NCBI GenBank assembly: GCA_963788145.1
Contig: CAWBFQ010000006.1
Coordinates: forward strand, 868,001-932,000
Source: UTCFX2 sp963788145
GTDB taxonomy: Bacteria; Chloroflexota; Anaerolineae; Anaerolineales; UBA4823
DNA length: 64,000 bases
Reading direction: 5' to 3'
This document shows positions 60,460 through 64,000 of this stretch, in pieces (the first letter of the stretch is position 1; every line of letters begins with the position of its first letter). The notes beneath the pieces were generated by a model. That model was not told where the DNA came from. It saw only the letters and a list, made by a program, of their open reading frames with translations, and did not search any database. The position numbers were made by a program, and so were the translations under genes.

Positions 60460-61221
60460 ATGCGAGCAGATCTGGACAGACCTTCATTTCGGGAACGCCT
60501 CGATGCTGGTGAGCAGCTCATCGGTATGATCGTTACGCTCTCAGATCCGGCTGTGACCGAAATCATGGCGCAGGCTGGCTTCGATTTCCTCTGGTTTGAT
60601 GGGGAGCATTCGGTTTTGGATGTTGCAATGATCCAGGCGCTGGCGCAGGCTGCCGGCGCCGCCCACTGCCTGGCGCGTGTCCCAACCCTCGATGAGGCCT
60701 GGGCTAAAAAGACGCTTGAGATCGGGATTGATGGGGTCGTCTTCCCGCTGGTGAACAATCAGGAGTTGGCCAAACGGGTTGTTGCTCTCTCAAAATACCC
60801 TCCGCTTGGAAACCGCAGCGTAGGGGTAGCCCGCGCCCAAAGCTATGGCCCTGGTTTTAATCGCTATCTGGAAACTGCAAACGACCGTATTTGTACCATC
60901 GTTCAGATCGAACATATCGCCGGGGTGCATAATGTGCAGTCTATCCTGGCAGTTCCGGGGGTTGATGCGTTAATGATTGGACCTTATGATCTCTCGGCCA
61001 GTATGGGCGTGCCAGGAAAGGTCGATGCGCCCGAAGTGAAGGCGGCGATAGATCGCATCCACCAGGCTGGCCAGGCGGCCGGGAGACCGGTCGGAATTTT
61101 TGCCGGGAGTGTAGGCCGCGCCCGCCAGTTTTTGCAAGAAGGTTTCAACTTTGTTGCTGTCGCTATTGATGTGATGCTCCTGGCCGATCTGGCGGGCGAT
61201 ATTGCTCATCAATTGAAATAA
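60460..61221 (+). CDS. HpcH/HpaI aldolase family protein
   Basis: A 253-residue class II pyruvate aldolase-type barrel. GFDFLWFDGEHS (metal-binding and base region), ARVPTLDEAWAKKTLEIGIDGVVFPLV, GNRSVGVARAQSYG, VQIEHIAGVHN (Glu ligand) and VDALMIGPYDLSASMG (Asp ligand) are all typical. It would cleave 4-hydroxy-2-oxo acids to pyruvate plus an aldehyde, as for 2-keto-3-deoxy sugar acids. An AGGTG precedes the ATG. No operon partner is adjacent. Confidence 0.9.
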   Translation: MRADLDRPSFRERLDAGEQLIGMIVTLSDPAVTEIMAQAGFDFLWFDGEHSVLDVAMIQALAQAAGAAHCLARVPTLDEAWAKKTLEIGIDGVVFPLVNNQELAKRVVALSKYPPLGNRSVGVARAQSYGPGFNRYLETANDRICTIVQIEHIAGVHNVQSILAVPGVDALMIGPYDLSASMGVPGKVDAPEVKAAIDRIHQAGQAAGRPVGIFAGSVGRARQFLQEGFNFVAVAIDVMLLADLAGDIAHQLK

Positions 61222-61354
61222 GCCCGAATTCACCAAGCATTCAGTCACGCTGAACTGGATGGATAAGGTTATTTCAGTTTGATGCGGGCATCGACAGAGC
61301 CAAACTTCCAAAAGTTGGAAGATGCGCTCCATCTTATCCAAAATGACGCGCTAC

Positions 61355-62833
61355 TTAGGATTTATGTGGGTTCAGCCAGTCGTTCATTCCATCGCCTAAC
61401 AGGTTCCAACCGACGCCGAATAACACTATGGTCAGGGTAGCTGGGAGGTAAGTCCACCACCAGTAGAAGGGATTGCCCCCAGACCCAATGGCGTAATTCC
61501 TGCCTAAGGAGAGCAATACGCCCCACTCTAAGCCATGGCTCAAGCCGATGAAGGTGAAGCCGGCTTGCAGCAGTACAAGGTAGCCCACATCGCGCGCTGC
61601 CAGGACGATGGTCGGTGAGATGGAGTTGGGTATGATGTGACGAAAGATCAAGCGCAAATGCCCGGCGCCCAGGGAACGCGCCGCCAGGATGTATTCTTCC
61701 TGGCGAGCACGCAGCACTACGCTGTTCGTCAGGCGGGCGTAAGGCATCCACGAGAAAACGATAAAGGCAATCAGCAGCGGGTCCACGCTGTTTAGAAAGC
61801 TCTGCCAGGCGGTGGGCGACTCTAAGAGAACCATCCCGTTAAAGTAAACAAGGGCGCCTGAGTTGCGCAATAACATCAGGACGAAATGCTGGAAGAAAAT
61901 TACCCCGGCAATGATGGGTAGGGCCAGGAAGGCATCTGTTAAGCCCATTACCAGGGTGTTGGGCAGACCCCCTAAATAGGCGCTGGCCCCGCCCAGGATG
62001 ACACCGAATGCGCCGGTAAATAGGACCACCAGAAGGCCAAAACGCAACGCTGAGCGGGTACCCCACACCAATGAATACCAGATGTCCAGTTGACGCTGGT
62101 TGGCTTTGTCGGACACACTCCCAAGGATAAGCCCTGCCCTGGGTGGTATAGGTATGTATCGGTTGATTTGACCGATGTTTTTGTATGTGGAAAATTCACT
62201 ACCTGGATCGGGCGGCGCCAGCAGCGGCGCAGCCAGCGCGGTGAGGACAAATAACCCAACAATCAATACCCCCAACCAGATCGACACGTTTTTGCCCAGG
62301 GCTGAGAGGCGTAATTTCCAGGTTCGAGCAAAAGGAAATGATGGCGTCTCTTCGGGATGAGCGAACTCCTTGGCAACAACCGGACGGCTGCGGCGACGCT
62401 GGATCACAAATATGGCGCTGAACGCAACCAGCAAGAGCGCCAAGCCGCATAGTCCCCCTAGAGTCCAGCCTGAGACACCGCGGGTTGCGCCTGGCGGCGG
62501 GGATGTCGCGGGTGGCTTGCTTATCAATACCTCAGATGCGTTGACGGCGGAGGCAAAAGCGGCGATGTCCGGTAGTGTTTGGCCATCGGCTTTAAGGTAG
62601 ATGGCAGCCAGCGTGGCTTCCTTGTACTTACCCAGCGAGTTGTACCGCCGGCTTGCCAGGACGGCATCCTGTCTGTAGGTATAGGAATCGATGGCGGCGC
62701 GCAGGTAATTAGTGCGGGTGGCTTGGTCGACATGCTCCAGGGTACCCCCGACCCATTGGACGGGCCATAGCCACCAGCCCAAGATTACCAGGCCGATAAA
62801 AAGCCCCGCGATTAAGCCTGAGAACACCGGCAA
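61355..62833 (-). CDS. Dipeptide/oligopeptide-type ABC permease (DppC/OppC) with N-terminal extension
   Basis: The C-terminal 300 residues are a DppC/OppC permease: TDAFLALPIIAGVIF, LRARQEEYILAARSLGAGHLRLIFRHIIPN (EAA loop), and the final GWNLLGDGMNDWLNPHKS. Before it sits an unusual extension of about 165 residues with its own two TM helices. It contains WWLWPVQWVGGTLEHVDQAT and YLRAAIDSYTYRQD...ASRRYNSLGKYKEATLAAI, a pattern I associate with a recurrent Chloroflexota membrane-attached domain. An ATG at 62870 (MNEKRPGRSIYIFAG) would be the natural start but is one base out of frame, so the 5' end may carry an indel near 62820. Confidence 0.85.
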   Translation of the reverse strand: MPVFSGLIAGLFIGLVILGWWLWPVQWVGGTLEHVDQATRTNYLRAAIDSYTYRQDAVLASRRYNSLGKYKEATLAAIYLKADGQTLPDIAAFASAVNASEVLISKPPATSPPPGATRGVSGWTLGGLCGLALLLVAFSAIFVIQRRRSRPVVAKEFAHPEETPSFPFARTWKLRLSALGKNVSIWLGVLIVGLFVLTALAAPLLAPPDPGSEFSTYKNIGQINRYIPIPPRAGLILGSVSDKANQRQLDIWYSLVWGTRSALRFGLLVVLFTGAFGVILGGASAYLGGLPNTLVMGLTDAFLALPIIAGVIFFQHFVLMLLRNSGALVYFNGMVLLESPTAWQSFLNSVDPLLIAFIVFSWMPYARLTNSVVLRARQEEYILAARSLGAGHLRLIFRHIIPNSISPTIVLAARDVGYLVLLQAGFTFIGLSHGLEWGVLLSLGRNYAIGSGGNPFYWWWTYLPATLTIVLFGVGWNLLGDGMNDWLNPHKS

Positions 62834-62901
62834 ATATGTAAATAGAACGGCCAGGGCGTTTTTCGTTCATACTCGCTTACAGGTTTCTGATGAAAAAGTT
62901 C

Positions 62902-63990
62902 TCACTGTTGGATCATACTCTCACGTGAACGAGGGTCTAGGATGGCGCGTAAAACGTCTAGCACGAACATGATCACTAAGACAATGCTAACGGAGTAGAT
63001 GCTGAAACCCATGGCAATAGGCATATCCAAACCTAACGCTGTCCCATGCACGACCAGGTCTGCCACGCCTTTCAGGCCGAAGATGATCTCAATCATAAAG
63101 ACACCGGTGAAAAGGGAGGCGGCTGCCAGGGCGCTGCTGGATAAGGCTGGAGCCAGGATGTTGCGCAAACCATGCCGCCATTGCAGTCGACTTTCGGGGA
63201 TGCCGCGAGCCCTGGCAGCCGTCATGTATTCTTTGCGGCGCTCGATGATGATCGTACTGCGCACTATGCGCCCCAAGGTGGCCCAATGCACCAGGCTCAA
63301 AGTAACCACGGGCAATATCAGGTGGCGAACCGAATCGATGAAGATATCCAGCCGTCGGTTCAGCAGGCTATCGATAGTCATCAAACCGGTAAAGTGGTGA
63401 AATTCGGGGGAGAGAACCTCTTGACTGATAGCGATTCCCAAACGCCCAGGAGGAAACCAGCCCAGGAAAGAATAGAAAATGCCGAGCAGGAACAATGCGG
63501 TAATGAAGGGCGGCAGGCTGCTGGTGATATAGGCGACTGTGCGGAAGCGCGAGTCCAGAAGTCCACCCTGCCTCCAGCCGGCACGCAAACCTGACACAAC
63601 CCCAAGAGGGATGAATAGCAGCAACGAATAAATTGTCAGCTCGGCTGTGACGGGCGTCCTCCTGAGAAGAGCCTCGAACACCTCACCTTTCAAGGTAGGG
63701 CTATACCCGCCGCCGTGGGTGAAGACACTGATAACCCAGTAAACGTACTGCACGGGGAAGGGATCTTCCAGGTGATATTTCTGGATGTAGGGCTCGGTCA
63801 CTCGGCGCAACTCTTCCGTACTCATCTCGCCGGTCTGAGCCTGAATACGGTAAGGCAAATACAGCAGCGCACGCACTTCCGGCTGCACAGCAGTCAGCAA
63901 AGCCATCAGCGTGGCCGTGACGACCAGCAGGGTGAGGGGGACAAGGAGCAGACGCAGAAGTAGGAAGCGTGCGAGCGGTGACATGGACAA
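62902..63990 (-). CDS. Dipeptide/oligopeptide-type ABC permease (DppB/OppB)
   Basis: A 360-residue permease of the DppB family. The N-terminal TM is followed by a periplasmic loop, with YSLLLFIPLGVVSGLRAGW, LPPFITALFLLGIFY, and the EAA loop IERRKEYMTAARARGIPESRLQWRHGLRN. The C-terminal IEIIFGLKGVADLVV is typical. The first good ATG is at 63984, an in-frame TTG at 63990; no ribosome site is visible and the true start could lie beyond the window. The DppC gene follows on the same strand. The substrate-binding protein is probably off the right edge. Confidence 0.88.
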   Translation of the reverse strand: MSMSPLARFLLLRLLLVPLTLLVVTATLMALLTAVQPEVRALLYLPYRIQAQTGEMSTEELRRVTEPYIQKYHLEDPFPVQYVYWVISVFTHGGGYSPTLKGEVFEALLRRTPVTAELTIYSLLLFIPLGVVSGLRAGWRQGGLLDSRFRTVAYITSSLPPFITALFLLGIFYSFLGWFPPGRLGIAISQEVLSPEFHHFTGLMTIDSLLNRRLDIFIDSVRHLILPVVTLSLVHWATLGRIVRSTIIIERRKEYMTAARARGIPESRLQWRHGLRNILAPALSSSALAAASLFTGVFMIEIIFGLKGVADLVVHGTALGLDMPIAMGFSIYSVSIVLVIMFVLDVLRAILDPRSRESMIQQ

Positions 63991-64000
63991 ACGCTGCGAG

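Noticed and set aside
1..64000. CRISPR arrays, tRNA/rRNA genes, transposases, integrases
   Set aside because: I looked for regularly spaced repeats, cloverleaf-like intergenic sequence and recombinase motifs and saw none.

Overview
The window reads as chromosomal DNA of a free-living Chloroflexota bacterium, most likely class Anaerolineae. This rests on gene style and family mix rather than a marker gene: two-subunit class I fumarase, Thr/Pro-rich extracytoplasmic linkers, a DUF5107-TPR giant, many small sugar-ABC and URO-D-family genes, and several starts with a TATAAT-type -10 only 5-8 bases upstream. I found no rRNA, tRNA, CRISPR array, insertion sequence, phage gene or attachment site. 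No gene-free stretch exceeds about 260 bases. The longest (3584-3841, 6300-6541, 30050-30307, 38674-38915) hold only promoters, leaders, hairpins or nothing recognisable.

Layout. 1-2727: end of a UvrD-type helicase overlapping a Cas4/AddB-like Fe-S nuclease. 2795-10807: a histidine phosphatase, a LysM protein, a phospholipid acyltransferase (frame broken) with a CDP-alcohol phosphatidyltransferase, a modular secreted protein, and an unknown protein paired with an astacin-type metallopeptidase. 10825-13121: fumarase alpha/beta and a HEAT-like protein. 13306-20798: envelope genes (bactofilin-like membrane protein, lipoprotein, DUF4332 protein, MscL), a CDF exporter with a class IV aminotransferase, and an APC permease (frame broken). 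21183-23282: a probable sphingolipid pair, 3-ketosphinganine reductase-like SDR plus serine palmitoyltransferase. 23439-30877: a repeat lipoprotein, an S10 carboxypeptidase-like protein, a degenerate Ser/Thr kinase with a phosphodiester-glycosidase-like protein, and a Cys-rich secreted protein.

30932-58830 is largely carbohydrate metabolism. It has PFK with a GH13 enzyme, the DUF5107-TPR protein, and a LacI-controlled monosaccharide ABC system (substrate-binding protein, ATPase, permease) flanked by two URO-D-family proteins and an epimerase-like protein. On the minus strand follows a seven-gene cluster: GH94 phosphorylase, GH13 subfamily 18 phosphorylase, GT4, GH63, GT4, universal-stress-protein/glucosyl-3-phosphoglycerate synthase fusion, and histidine phosphatase. 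Five of these overlap end to end. Together they give a plausible complete route for making, possibly extending, and recycling glucosylglycerate-type compatible solutes. This is the most interesting system in the window.

59026-64000: an SRPBCC domain fused to an ICMT-like membrane methyltransferase (frame broken), an HpcH/HpaI aldolase, and two Dpp/Opp-type permeases running off the right edge.

A caution: at least seven otherwise intact genes are interrupted by one or two single-base indels, several in short homopolymers. This looks more like sequence or assembly error than wholesale pseudogenisation. The affected genes are described as one function, and fragments are given where they are clean.
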